Shown: one piece after another, positions 20,210-28,511 of the stretch | How positions within the stretch are numbered: position 1 is the stretch's first letter | Layout of the letters: every line of letters begins with the position of its first letter | NCBI GenBank assembly: GCA_902774055.1 | Contig: CACYGX010000012.1 | Coordinates: forward strand, 27,870 to 91,869 | Length of the DNA stretch: 64,000 nucleotides | Reading direction: 5' to 3' | From: an uncultured Bacteroidales bacterium | GTDB lineage: Bacteria; Bacteroidota; Bacteroidia; Bacteroidales; Muribaculaceae | Notes under the pieces: model-generated | What the model was told of the DNA's origin: nothing | The model's input: only the letters and a program-made list of their open reading frames with translations | The model's database searches: none | Made by a program: the position numbers and the translations under genes

Positions 20210-20854
20210 TTATACTTGTTCTTTTCTCGTAAAACTCCATAGTCGTTCGCATTTTTCCCCCTCTATCTTTTCATATACATATTCGCTCTTCGATTTGAAT
20301 ACATTCTTACGATTCCTAATTTCCAGTTCTATCTTCTGCATTATAGGGGCATCGACCCATTTTACATCATTGCTTATGCCGAGTGGAAAACCGTTTAACA
20401 AATAATAGAGATAAGTGGATTGGGTATTATAGTCGTAATTTTCAGATTTCATGAACATATCCTTTTTCCATTTCAAATACTTTCCATCCTTATCTTTCAC
20501 CTCGAATGAACGAATTAGCGCAGAAGATCTATATTTTCCAACTTCACTTTCAAAAGTAATATCATAGCCAGAAGTGTGTGCATGTAAAGACATAATTGGG
20601 AAGTATGGAACTGTTTCAAGAATATTGCCCTCCTTGTCTCGTATATTTCGATGATAAACAATAGGGTCATGTATTCCATCTATTTCTTCACTATGAAAGT
20701 AAAACTCTACGGTGCGAATATAGATTCTATAATCATTTCGCACTTGAATATACCCACCATAAAGAAAACCTTGCGCTAACTCATAAAAAAGAATCTGGAG
20801 GTCTTCCTCGTTAGTAGCTCCTTTGAATTTGAATAATAATTTTTCTAAATACAT
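20210..20854 (-). CDS. Hypothetical protein co-transcribed with the deiminase-family gene
   Basis: 214 aa, cytosolic. No family assigned. Conserved-looking features are a YGGYIQVRNDYRIYIRTVEFYFHSEE stretch, DPIVYHRNIRD, and PYFPIMSLHAHTSGYDITFES with YRSSALIRSFEV, a pattern reminiscent of the beta-barrel of alkylpurine glycosylase-like proteins (HAHTSGYDITF near a substrate pocket), which is only a weak resemblance. It heads a two-gene unit with the deiminase-family gene and has a -7 box (TACCTTTG, complement of 20887-20894) inside repeat copy B. AT-rich codon use. Confidence 0.6.
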   Translation of the reverse strand: MYLEKLLFKFKGATNEEDLQILFYELAQGFLYGGYIQVRNDYRIYIRTVEFYFHSEEIDGIHDPIVYHRNIRDKEGNILETVPYFPIMSLHAHTSGYDITFESEVGKYRSSALIRSFEVKDKDGKYLKWKKDMFMKSENYDYNTQSTYLYYLLNGFPLGISNDVKWVDAPIMQKIELEIRNRKNVFKSKSEYVYEKIEGEKCERLWSFTRKEQV

Positions 20855-20886
20855 ACAAATTCCGATTTATCTTTCAGTAAACGCAG

Positions 20887-21024
20887 ACAAAGGTAGCGAA
20901 TTCATTCCGCTAAGCACTCATTTTCTTTTAGATTTCGGTGATTTATTATTCATGAGACGCTGGCGCTCGTCCTGAGTTTTATAATTTTGGAAAAGTTGCT
21001 CAACTGATTAGGCCTTAAAAAGAC
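20887..21024. repeat. Island spacer repeat, copy B
   Basis: 138 bp, from the -7 box at 20887-20894 to AAAAAGAC at 21017-21024. It carries ACTCATTTTCTTTTAGATTTCGG, shared with copy C, and CATGAGACGCTGGCGCTCGTCC, shared with A and C. On the minus strand one frame reads SVEQLFQNYKTQDERQRLMN and runs on to NNKSPKSKRK and a stop, like the C-terminus of a protein. The repeat starts 8 bp after the FISUMP gene's stop. Confidence 0.7.
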
Positions 21025-21032
21025 ATTGTGCA

Positions 21033-21758
21033 CTAATTCTGCGGGACACGCACAGCACGGACACTGCAACCGACGGCGCGATCGTAGGGGATGTTCAAGG
21101 ACATGTCCCCCGAAAAGAAGTACAGGATGTAAGCGAAGTCGGAGACGATCGGGTAGAGCGTACGTGACCAACAGCAGCCGTGCGAGCCCTCGCATTGGAA
21201 CGAACGTTCATCTATGACCCAGCCTGCGGCGGGCAAGAAGATGGTGTTGCCGTTAGGGCCGGTGCCTTGCTGGCCATACACGCCGTTACGGGTCGTCCAT
21301 TTCCAGGTGCACTGTTCTACCAACTCCCGCTGCTGCTCATGGGTCGGCATGCGCCACGACGGCCCCCAATTTATGTATGCAGCATCGTCCTCAGGGTCCA
21401 ACTCCGTCTTGTCATCTGGTGTTACTACTGAAACGTAATTACCCGAGTCATCGTAATACCCCGACGAGTAACTCTGATTGTATTTCGTATAATACATATC
21501 GTCGTGGTTATACCACTTGTAAGTGTTCAAGTCATAGTTGTCTTTGGGTTTGGTCTCACCCCAGGCGAAGTAGTCGCCGTAGTCCTCGGGAGCGTTCGCC
21601 CCCACGTTGCACGTCGCCCACAGCGTGCCGCTGGGCAGTCCCAGGTCAACCCACTCGTGAGTATCAGGATTCTTGGGTTCGTCATCTTTACATGATGTAA
21701 GATATGCCAGTCCTGCAACAAGCGACAATAATAAAAAAATTAGCTTAATTGTTTTCAT
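21033..21758 (-). CDS. FISUMP-domain lipoprotein
   Basis: 241 aa from ATG 21758 (MKTIKLIFLLLSLVAGLAYLTSCKDDE); the frame extends 4 codons further. The lipobox LTSC gives a lipidated Cys. The rest is one FISUMP (Fibrobacter succinogenes major paralogous) domain: EWVDLGLPSGTLWATCNVGANAPEDYGDYFAWGET at the start, WRMPTHEQQRELVEQCTW in the middle and CSVRAVR at the end. These are surface proteins of gut Bacteroidales and Fibrobacter with unproved carbohydrate-contact roles. A -7 box lies at the complement of 21831-21838, inside repeat copy C. Confidence 0.88.
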   Translation of the reverse strand: MKTIKLIFLLLSLVAGLAYLTSCKDDEPKNPDTHEWVDLGLPSGTLWATCNVGANAPEDYGDYFAWGETKPKDNYDLNTYKWYNHDDMYYTKYNQSYSSGYYDDSGNYVSVVTPDDKTELDPEDDAAYINWGPSWRMPTHEQQRELVEQCTWKWTTRNGVYGQQGTGPNGNTIFLPAAGWVIDERSFQCEGSHGCCWSRTLYPIVSDFAYILYFFSGDMSLNIPYDRAVGCSVRAVRVPQN

Positions 21759-21830
21759 TGTGTAAATCATTAAATATTAAATTGTGAATTCAAATTAAAT
21801 GATACCTCGTTTATGTATCATTGTACATTG

Positions 21831-21967
21831 CAAAGGTAGAAAAAATTATTGCGAAATACTCATTTTCATCTAGATTTCGGTGATTAATCGTTCATGAGGC
21901 GCTGGCACTTGTCCTGTGCTTTATCATTTTGGTATAAGTATATCAACCGCCTGTGGCTATAAAAGAC
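21831..21967. repeat. Island spacer repeat, copy C
   Basis: 137 bp from the -7 box (complement of 21831-21838) to AAAAGAC at 21961-21967. It matches copy B through TAGATTTCGGTGATTA and copy A through TTTATCATTTTGGTATAAGTA. On the minus strand it reads RRLIYLYQNDKAQDKCQRLMND and a stop, the same frame as in copy B. It begins about 21 bp after the stop of the gene 21989-22450. Confidence 0.7.
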
Positions 21968-21988
21968 GTTAGGATTATGCACAAATGA

Positions 21989-22450
21989 TTATAAACTCAA
22001 TCGATTCTTTAATTGTTCAACAACATTTTCTGCATTCTCCAAGTCGTTACCCATGGGGACTTCAATAGTTTTAATGTCTTTGTCAGATAAAGTTAAAACC
22101 AAATGATACTCTTTATCCATATAAGGAACTTGTGCATTGTAGAATGATGCATCAGCTATGCAATCTCGCATAATCGATTTACCCTCAACAATTATTACCT
22201 CCTCATAGACTAAAACAACAGAATTGAGGTCGTTGGCTCTTATGCTGCCAAGAACAAGAATTGTTTCGGGTTCACCATGAATTGCAATATAATCATCAAC
22301 AGTTGTTGCTCGATGAGAGATTTCCTTGTCCCACTTATCACCTTTAGTTTTGTGGTTTACATATAGTGCAAACAAAACAAGCACAACAATTATAGCCACA
22401 AACAAAATGCCTAATGTTTCAGGAGGCACATGATTTTGTAGTAAAACCAT
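21989..22450 (-). CDS. Hypothetical protein with one N-terminal membrane helix
   Basis: 153 aa. A membrane anchor at about 11-31 (LGILFVAIIVVLVLFALYV) is followed by a soluble domain with RATTVDDYIAIHGEPETILVLGS, a strand-rich VVLVYEEVIIVEGKSIMRD and DKEYHLVLTLSDKDIKTIEVPMG. No domain is recognised. The C-terminus (ENAENVVEQLKNRLSL) is helical. It is a single-gene unit in the island, with part-copy D of the repeat upstream. Confidence 0.6.
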   Translation of the reverse strand: MVLLQNHVPPETLGILFVAIIVVLVLFALYVNHKTKGDKWDKEISHRATTVDDYIAIHGEPETILVLGSIRANDLNSVVLVYEEVIIVEGKSIMRDCIADASFYNAQVPYMDKEYHLVLTLSDKDIKTIEVPMGNDLENAENVVEQLKNRLSL

Positions 22451-22499
22451 ATCGATATAATTAATTTATTAATTCTTATTTAACTATTATTTTCTACTC

Positions 22500-22610
22500 T
22501 CGTTTATTCTTGGGTGATTATTGACTTTGTCTTCAATGCTCACGCTCGGCAATATTCATGTAAGCATGACATTGCGCTCAATTACTCGCATTGGTGTTCA
22601 TGAGGCGGTG
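22500..22610. repeat. Island spacer repeat, split copy D with palindromic insert
   Basis: The two ends match the family: TTATTCTTGGGTGATTA at 22503-22519 and GTTCATGAGGCG at 22596-22607. Between them lies about 75 bp not found in the other copies. This insert has nested dyads: AATGC (22535) with GCATT (22588), GCAAT (22549) with ATTGC (22571), and CATG-TAAG-CATG at the centre (22557-22568). It therefore looks like a spacer repeat interrupted by a small palindromic element. Confidence 0.5.
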
Positions 22611-22628
22611 GGACACACTCCGCGACGA

Positions 22629-22910
22629 TCATGCTGTCTCCATTTCGTGGTAAACTTGCAGGATTGGTGCTTGCAGCGATTCCTCTATAGCAACAACAGT
22701 GTCAATCGTGAAGTTGTGAGTGCCACGCATCCACTTACTGATTTCGGCTTCACTCTTACCTAACATCATAGCTAGATCTTTTTGGCGAAGGCCACGAGCG
22801 ACAAGAATTTCATGTATACGGTCAACTATTTGGAACGAGAGAGCTACCCGTTCTCTTGTCTCTGGATTAACGTGCTTGCGGCGCTCGTCTATTATTCTAC
22901 TCCGTTTCAT
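22629..22910 (-). CDS. XRE-family helix-turn-helix antitoxin-like protein
   Basis: 93 aa. One HTH_3 domain at about 30-85: IHEILVARGLRQKDLAMMLGKSEAEISKWMRGTHNFTIDTVVAIEESL, with the recognition helix at SEAEISKWM. The N-terminal 28 residues (MKRSRIIDERRKHVNPETRERVALSF) are basic and helical, as in HigA-type antitoxins. It overlaps the upstream gene by 14 bp, so it is translationally coupled and second in the operon, as in higBA. It probably binds the operon promoter at 23411-23441. Confidence 0.8.
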   Translation of the reverse strand: MKRSRIIDERRKHVNPETRERVALSFQIVDRIHEILVARGLRQKDLAMMLGKSEAEISKWMRGTHNFTIDTVVAIEESLQAPILQVYHEMETA

Positions 22911-23385
22911 CTCTACTAAAGTTTAAATCACCTATAATCTCTTTATCCACCAAAACAATTGTGCCGTTCTTAATCCGCGATGAAATGAATCGGCTCGTGT
23001 CAATAAGTAGTTTAACGTATGGTGCAAGTTCCTTGCTTTCTTCCCAAGTGGGGGCATCTTTTACTCCACCGTTGCCAAACACAAGAATCTTGTCAGAAAG
23101 TCTCAAGCAGTACAACCGCACTTTGTTGCCTACATCTATCGGAATCACACCCACACCATCGCCATAACGACCTTCTGGACGGAAATAACGTTCAAGCGCA
23201 CCTGACTCGGCTATCTTGTCAAGCCAGGCTACGATGACATCAATTTCATCGTCATATTCACACCCTATCGGGAATTTCTCGAAAAACCTTTCTAGTTCAG
23301 TCAGTTCCTCATCCTCCAAGCGGATGCTGTAGAAATTCACATTAGGATATTCTTCAACTAGTTCTATCTGATAAAACTGTTTCAT
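22897..23385 (-). CDS. Putative toxin partner of the XRE protein (RelE/HigB-like fold suspected)
   Basis: 162 aa, first gene of a two-gene unit. The N-terminal part (about 15-70) is acidic (LEDEELTELERFFEKFP). The central core GNKVRLYCLRLSDKILVFGNGGVKDAPTW has the strand pattern and the 'RLYCLRxxxKILVFGNGGVK' look of RelE/Gp49-type toxins, where a conserved strand precedes a GNGGxK or HxFxKK turn. This is a resemblance, not proof. Length is greater than HigB (about 100 aa). Gene order, 14-bp overlap with the XRE gene and own promoter all fit a type II toxin-antitoxin pair. Confidence 0.6.
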   Translation of the reverse strand: MKQFYQIELVEEYPNVNFYSIRLEDEELTELERFFEKFPIGCEYDDEIDVIVAWLDKIAESGALERYFRPEGRYGDGVGVIPIDVGNKVRLYCLRLSDKILVFGNGGVKDAPTWEESKELAPYVKLLIDTSRFISSRIKNGTIVLVDKEIIGDLNFSRDETE

Positions 23386-23410
23386 TCTTAACTTTTAAGT
23401 TATCTACGTG

Positions 23411-23441
23411 CAAAAATAAAGCCAATATCTGAATATGCCAA
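23411..23441 (-). promoter_or_regulatory. Promoter of the toxin-antitoxin-like pair
   Basis: On the minus strand: TTG (complement of 23439-23441), 20 bp, TATTTTTG (complement of 23411-23418). The start codon is 26 bp further on at 23385. AT-rich spacer with the imperfect dyad TTAACTTAAAAATTAAGTTT at 23447-23466 just upstream. Confidence 0.55.
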
Positions 23442-23467
23442 ATAAATTAACTTAAAAATTAAGTTTG

Positions 23468-23500
23468 GTCATTACTTTCTATTCTATTTGGTGATTATTG
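23468..23500. repeat. Island spacer repeat, part-copy E
   Basis: TTTCTATTCTATTTGGTGATTATTG corresponds to TTTCTTTTAGATTTCGGTGATTTATT in copy B and to the matching part of C. Only this inner part is recognisable. It sits upstream of the toxin-antitoxin-like pair, so that unit too is preceded by the repeat. A further scrap, CTTTCTTTTGGATTT at 23599-23613, lies beyond it. Confidence 0.4.
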
Positions 23501-23836
23501 CTTCCTAAGGCCCTACAATCATGGTAAGGAGGTGGTCATTGTTCAGAAAATTTCGATGAGTTTAGAAATTTTCAGCACTAATAGATAAATGCTCGCTTTC
23601 TTTTGGATTTAAATAGGGGGCGAAGGCAGCTTTGGAATGGATGCACATGGCAGGGGTGTAGGAGGTGCATTGTTGGTGTTAGAGGCCCGTTATTTCATCT
23701 TATTTCTTGGGTTTTTTATAAAAATTGTTAGGAAGAGGTGGATTTCTTTTGGAAAAATGTTATCTTTGTGGGTTAAAGAAAAAAGAAATTAACCTGAGGG
23801 GCGTTGAGACGTCTCCACTAAATCACTCAAATCACT

Positions 23837-25018
23837 ATGATAGAGAACGAGAACATACCCATCCCAATTGAGTATCAGGACATTTGCCCGATTCCCGACA
23901 AGGACTTCCAGACGGCGATGACTATTTTGGTGCAAGAGCCAGGTTTCCAGAAGATTGTTGCTTTGGCGTTGCCTAACTACAAGTACTCGGAGTTCAAGCA
24001 TGTGCTATTAAGCATCAACACCAAGCATGAGTTCCAAGTGAAGGTGATGAAGCCCTTCATCGAGGGTCTGATGGCCAAAACGGGCACCACCCTCACCACC
24101 AGTGGTAACGAGAACCTGGACAAGGAGATGCCCTACACCTTTGTCACCAATCACCGCGACATCGTCCTTGACTCGGCCCAGTTGAGCTATCTGCTCATCA
24201 AGGGCGGACGCGACGCCTGCGAGATCGCTATCGGAAACAACTTGCTCATCTATGACTGGATCACCAAGTTGGTGCGTATGAACAAGAGCTTTATCGTGAA
24301 GCGCAACCTGGGCCGCATCCAGACGCTGACTGCTGCTGTGCAATTATCGGGATATATGCACTTTGCCGTTGAGCAGAAGCGGGCCTCGCTGTGGATTGCC
24401 CAGCGTGAAGGACGCTGCAAGGACAGTAACGACCGCACCCAGGAGAGCCTGATCAAGATGCTGGCCTATGGCAACCGCGACAAGCCCTTTATCGAGAGCC
24501 TCAAGGAATTGAACATCGCGCCCATCTCCATCAGCTATGAGTATGACCCCAACGACTATCTCAAGGCCAAGGAATTCCTGTGCAAGAGCAAGAACCCCAA
24601 TTGGCGCAAGGCTCCCGAGGACGACCTCATCAGCATGAAGACGGGTATCATCGGCCACAAGGGCGAGGTGCATTATGCCTTCACGCCCTGCATCAACGAG
24701 GAACTCGATAAGATTCCCGAGGGCTTGGACAAGTTCCTGGAGGTGGACCGTGTGTGCGCTATCATTGACCATGCCATCCATCAGAACTACAAGATCTTCA
24801 AGACCAATTATATCGCCCACGACATCCTGTTTGATGACAAGCATTTTGCCGACAAATACACCCCCGAGGAGCGCGAAGCATTTGAGCACTATCTCTCGAG
24901 CCAGATCGACAAGACCGAGGGCATCAAGTTGAGCGAGGCCGACCGCTTCTACATGTACAACAAGATGTTGCAGATGTACAGCAACCCGCTCACCAACTAC
25001 TTGGAGGCAACAAAGTAA
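23837..25018 (+). CDS. PlsC-like acyltransferase family protein
   Basis: 393 aa, no clear membrane helix. The acyltransferase motifs are visible: TNHRDIVLD (the H-4X-D catalytic pair, about residues 100-107) and, further on, WIAQREGRCKDSNDRT, equivalent to the FPEGTRS block, then NIAPISISYEYDP. It belongs to the glycerophosphate acyltransferase superfamily and is typical of a long Bacteroidales family annotated as 1-acyl-glycerol-3-phosphate acyltransferase. Substrate not proven; the EGR in place of EGTR may alter it. A -7 box TATCTTTG lies at 23761-23768. The 450-bp gap upstream separates it from the island and holds no gene that I can support. Confidence 0.8.
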   Translation: MIENENIPIPIEYQDICPIPDKDFQTAMTILVQEPGFQKIVALALPNYKYSEFKHVLLSINTKHEFQVKVMKPFIEGLMAKTGTTLTTSGNENLDKEMPYTFVTNHRDIVLDSAQLSYLLIKGGRDACEIAIGNNLLIYDWITKLVRMNKSFIVKRNLGRIQTLTAAVQLSGYMHFAVEQKRASLWIAQREGRCKDSNDRTQESLIKMLAYGNRDKPFIESLKELNIAPISISYEYDPNDYLKAKEFLCKSKNPNWRKAPEDDLISMKTGIIGHKGEVHYAFTPCINEELDKIPEGLDKFLEVDRVCAIIDHAIHQNYKIFKTNYIAHDILFDDKHFADKYTPEEREAFEHYLSSQIDKTEGIKLSEADRFYMYNKMLQMYSNPLTNYLEATK

Positions 25019-25121
25019 GAGACATCAAACCGGCTTGTTGGTGACGTGAGATCTCGCGTCTCCATGTGAAAAAGTCTAAACCGAGATGCAGCATACATTG
25101 TGTCTCTAGAATGAACTCGTA

Positions 25122-26297
25122 ATGAAGATACATTGGTTAGGGCTTATCGTTGTGGCGGTGCTGGGCATCGCCATGGACGTTTATATCTGTAGGCGATTGA
25201 AGCGCAACGGCTACCGCTGGGCCATGTTTGTTAATGCCTTTTGGGCCTTATTGACAGCGGGGCTCGTCATTGCCATCGGCGTGTTGCCCATGTCGAGTGC
25301 ATCGATGTCCAATAGCTCCTTTGTGGCGGGTCAGTACATGCTCTACACCTTCTTCTCCATCACGGCGCCCAAGGCGATAGGCCTGTTCTTTTATGGCATC
25401 CTGCGGTGGATGAAGCGTCGCTGGGCGGCCCTGTGTGCCTATATCGTGGCCGCGCTGATTTTCGGCGTGATGTGGTGGGGGGCGATAGTCACTCCAGGCA
25501 CACTTGACGTGCAGGAGGTCGAACTTGAGTTTGACCGCTTGCCCGACGCCTTTGACGGCTACCGCATTGTGCAGTGGAGCGATGCCCATCTGGGAACCTA
25601 TAATGGCCGTACCGCTATTGTCGAACGGCAGATTAACGCCATCAATGCGCTGCACCCCGACATAATTTGCTTCACGGGCGACCTCGTGAGCCGCGAGACC
25701 AACGAGGCGGAGCCTTACCGCGAGCTCCTGTCCCGCCTGCATGCTCCCGATGGCGTATTTTCGGTGCTTGGCAATCACGACTACGACAACTATGTGACAT
25801 GGGTTGACGAGAAGGAAAAGCTCGCCGACCGTAAGGCCCTGTGCGACCTGCAAAAGGAGGCGGGATGGCGCCTGCTCAACGATGAGTATGCCTTGCTCAA
25901 GCGAGGTGATGACCAGATAGTCATCATCGGCACCGAGAACTTCGGTGACCGCGTTGGTGAGAAGCGTGGCAACCTGCTGCGGGCCTATCCTGGCTTGAAC
26001 GACCGCAATTTCAAGATCCTGCTGCAGCACAACCCTTATGCCTGGCGTGCCAACACCTTGACCAATAGCAATATCGACCTCATGCTGGCAGGACACACCC
26101 ATGCCTGGCAGTTCATGCTCAAGTTGGGCAAGTGGCGCTGGTCACCAGCGAGCATCCACTATCCCGAGTGGGGTGGGGCATACCATGAGGGCGACCGCTG
26201 GCTCTATGTCAACATCGGCACGGGCATGGTGGGACCGCCCATGCGCATCGGTGCCACACCCGAGATTACCGTCATCACCCTCAGGAAGAAAAGATAA
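25122..26297 (+). CDS. Membrane-anchored calcineurin-like metallophosphoesterase
   Basis: 391 aa. Three to four membrane segments occupy residues 1-120, followed by a metallophosphoesterase domain: WSDAHLGTYNG (D-x-H), CFTGDLVSRE (GDxx), SVLGNHDYDN (GNHD) and AGHTHAWQF (GHxH), all metal ligands present. This YkuE-like architecture is found in enzymes acting on lipid or UDP-lipid phosphates such as UDP-diacylglucosamine, but the substrate here is not known. It sits alone between the acyltransferase gene and tex, 43 bp before tex. Its neighbour is a lipid acyltransferase, which is consistent with lipid metabolism but weak evidence. Confidence 0.88.
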   Translation: MKIHWLGLIVVAVLGIAMDVYICRRLKRNGYRWAMFVNAFWALLTAGLVIAIGVLPMSSASMSNSSFVAGQYMLYTFFSITAPKAIGLFFYGILRWMKRRWAALCAYIVAALIFGVMWWGAIVTPGTLDVQEVELEFDRLPDAFDGYRIVQWSDAHLGTYNGRTAIVERQINAINALHPDIICFTGDLVSRETNEAEPYRELLSRLHAPDGVFSVLGNHDYDNYVTWVDEKEKLADRKALCDLQKEAGWRLLNDEYALLKRGDDQIVIIGTENFGDRVGEKRGNLLRAYPGLNDRNFKILLQHNPYAWRANTLTNSNIDLMLAGHTHAWQFMLKLGKWRWSPASIHYPEWGGAYHEGDRWLYVNIGTGMVGPPMRIGATPEITVITLRKKR

Positions 26298-26340
26298 TCC
26301 ACCCTCCACAGTAAACCCAGTATATCCAGCAATACCAATT

Positions 26341-28479
26341 ATGGCAACTCAAATCTCAACCCTCATCTCCCAGGAGCTCAATATCCCCATCAATCAGGTG
26401 GCGGGCACAGTCAATCTGCTTGACGATGGAGCGACGATTCCTTTCATCAGCCGTTACCGCAAGGAGGTGACAGGCAATCTTGACGACTTTTCCATCCAGT
26501 CCATCGACCAGCGGTTGCGTTATTACCGCGAGCTGGAAAAGCGTCGTGCCACCATCCTCAAGACCATCGAGGCCCAGGACAAACTCACTCCCGAGCTGGC
26601 CGACCGCATCAACAACTGCTGGGATGCCAACACGCTCGAGGACATCTATTTGCCCTATAAACCCAAGCGCAAGACCCGCGCCGAGGCCGCACGCCAGCTG
26701 GGATTGGAGCCCCTGGCCAAGATCATCATGTCGCAGCGTGGTGGCAACATTGAGGAACGTGCACGCCAGTATGTTGACGGCGACAAGGTGCCTGACACCG
26801 ATGCCGCTATTGCTGGCGCTCAAGACATCATAGCCGAGTGGGTGAGCGAGAACGAGGCGGTTCGAGCCGCCGTCAGACGAGGTTTCAAGTATGACGCGCG
26901 CCTGGTGTCGCATTTTGTCAAGGGTAAAGAGATCGAGGGTCGCAATTATGAGAATTACTATGATTTCTCGACGCTGCTCAAGCGCATTTCTTCTCACCAG
27001 TTACTGGCAATCCGCCGTGGCGAGAAAGAGGGCTTCCTCAAGGTGGGCATCGAGATTAACGATGAACGCACGCTGGACAACATCGCTCGCATTGTGGTCA
27101 AGGGCAATGGTGAGGCTTCACAGCTTGTCGAAGAAGCCGCCGAGGACAGTTTCAAGCGCCTGGTCAAGCCCTCTATCGAGACAGAGTTTGCTGCCGCAGC
27201 CAAGGAGAAAGCCGACGATGAGGCTATCGAGACGTTTGCCCAGAATGTGCGTCAGCTGCTGTTCGCGCCGCCCTTGGGCCGCAAACGTGTGCTGGCCGTT
27301 GACCCTGGATTCCGCACGGGGTGCAAGGTGGTGTGCTTGGACGAACAGGGCAACCTGCTGTATAACGACGTGATTTATCCCACCGCACCCCACAACGACA
27401 TCGAGGGCGCGACCAAAAAAATCCACACCCTCACCGAGTCCTATAAGATCGATGCCATCGCTCTGGGTAATGGCACGGCAAGCCGTGAAACGGAGCGCTT
27501 CCTGAAACGGATTCGCTATCGCAGGCCCATCGACGTGTATGTCGTGAGCGAGAATGGCGCCTCGATTTATAGTGCCAGCAAGATTGCCCGCGACGAGTTC
27601 CCCGACAAGGATGTGACAGTGCGCGGCGCGGTCTCTATTGGGCGCCGATTACTCGATCCGCTCGCCGAACTGGTCAAGATTGACCCCAAGTCCATCGGTG
27701 TGGGGCAATACCAGCACGATGTGGACCAGACGAGGCTCAAAGAGGCGTTAGATTTCACGGTGCAGAGTTGTGTCAACAGCGTGGGTGTAAATGTCAATAC
27801 GGCCTCCAAGGAGTTGCTTACTTATATCTCTGGCATGGGACCCACACTGGCCCAGAATATCGTGGACTACCGTGCCGCGAACGGCCATTTCACTTCACGT
27901 CAACAGTTGCTCAAAGTGCCCAAGCTGGGGCCCAAGACGTTTGAGCAGGCGGCGGGCTTCCTGCGTGTCCCCGAGAGCGACAACCCATTGGACAACAGTG
28001 CGGTTCACCCCGAGCGCTATGCTCTGGTGGAGCGAATGGCACGGGATTGCGGATGCGGCATAGCCGACCTGATCAAGGACAAAGCCCAACGCGATAAAAT
28101 CGATGTTCAGCGCTATATCTCACAAGATGTGGGAGAACCCACCCTGCGCGATATCATGAGCGAGTTGGAGAAACCGGGACGCGACCCGCGTTCGACGGTG
28201 CGGGTTTGGGAATTTGACGAGAATGTGAATGACATCAAGGACCTGCGTGAAGGTATGGAACTCAACGGCATTGTCACCAACGTGACACAGTTTGGCGCCT
28301 TTGTTGACCTGGGCATCCACAAGGACGGGCTCGTGCATGTCTCCCAGATGCCCAAGCGTGGCTTGCCGCCCGCCAAGCAGGTTCATGTCAGCCAGCACGT
28401 GCGCGTCATCGTCACTGGCATCGACATGGAGCGTGGCCGTATTGCCCTGTCGATGAAGGGTATCGAGCAACCTAAATAG
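26341..28479 (+). CDS. tex: Tex-like RNA-binding transcription accessory protein
   Basis: 712 aa. The frame is open from 26101 across the previous gene's end; ATG 26341 (MATQISTLISQELNIPINQVA) gives the canonical Tex N-terminus. Order: N-terminal helical domain with LLDDGATIPFISRYRKEVTG, a YqgF/RNase H-like domain (about 320-450: VLAVDPGFRTGCKVVCLDEQG), helix-hairpin-helix pair (about 490-560: VNVNTASKELLTYISGMGPTLAQNIVDYR), and a C-terminal S1 domain (about 635-710: GMELNGIVTNVTQFGAFVDLGIHKDGLVHVS). Tex binds nucleic acid and is broadly conserved, with roles in transcription and toxin regulation. Size is normal. Confidence 0.95.
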   Translation: MATQISTLISQELNIPINQVAGTVNLLDDGATIPFISRYRKEVTGNLDDFSIQSIDQRLRYYRELEKRRATILKTIEAQDKLTPELADRINNCWDANTLEDIYLPYKPKRKTRAEAARQLGLEPLAKIIMSQRGGNIEERARQYVDGDKVPDTDAAIAGAQDIIAEWVSENEAVRAAVRRGFKYDARLVSHFVKGKEIEGRNYENYYDFSTLLKRISSHQLLAIRRGEKEGFLKVGIEINDERTLDNIARIVVKGNGEASQLVEEAAEDSFKRLVKPSIETEFAAAAKEKADDEAIETFAQNVRQLLFAPPLGRKRVLAVDPGFRTGCKVVCLDEQGNLLYNDVIYPTAPHNDIEGATKKIHTLTESYKIDAIALGNGTASRETERFLKRIRYRRPIDVYVVSENGASIYSASKIARDEFPDKDVTVRGAVSIGRRLLDPLAELVKIDPKSIGVGQYQHDVDQTRLKEALDFTVQSCVNSVGVNVNTASKELLTYISGMGPTLAQNIVDYRAANGHFTSRQQLLKVPKLGPKTFEQAAGFLRVPESDNPLDNSAVHPERYALVERMARDCGCGIADLIKDKAQRDKIDVQRYISQDVGEPTLRDIMSELEKPGRDPRSTVRVWEFDENVNDIKDLREGMELNGIVTNVTQFGAFVDLGIHKDGLVHVSQMPKRGLPPAKQVHVSQHVRVIVTGIDMERGRIALSMKGIEQPK

Positions 28480-28511
28480 AAGAACAATAGTAGTTTGACG
28501 TCTATACAGAT

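Noticed and set aside
19162-21967. Idea that the island spacer repeats are integron attC sites
   Set aside because: The copies do not show paired RYYYAAC/GTTRRRY core sites or a consistent long hairpin, and no integrase gene is in the window. Only copy B has a GTTRRRY-like heptamer.
26101-26340. Longer N-terminus of Tex starting at 26101
   Set aside because: The extra 80 codons overlap the end of the metallophosphoesterase in another frame and do not resemble Tex; ATG 26341 gives the family N-terminus.
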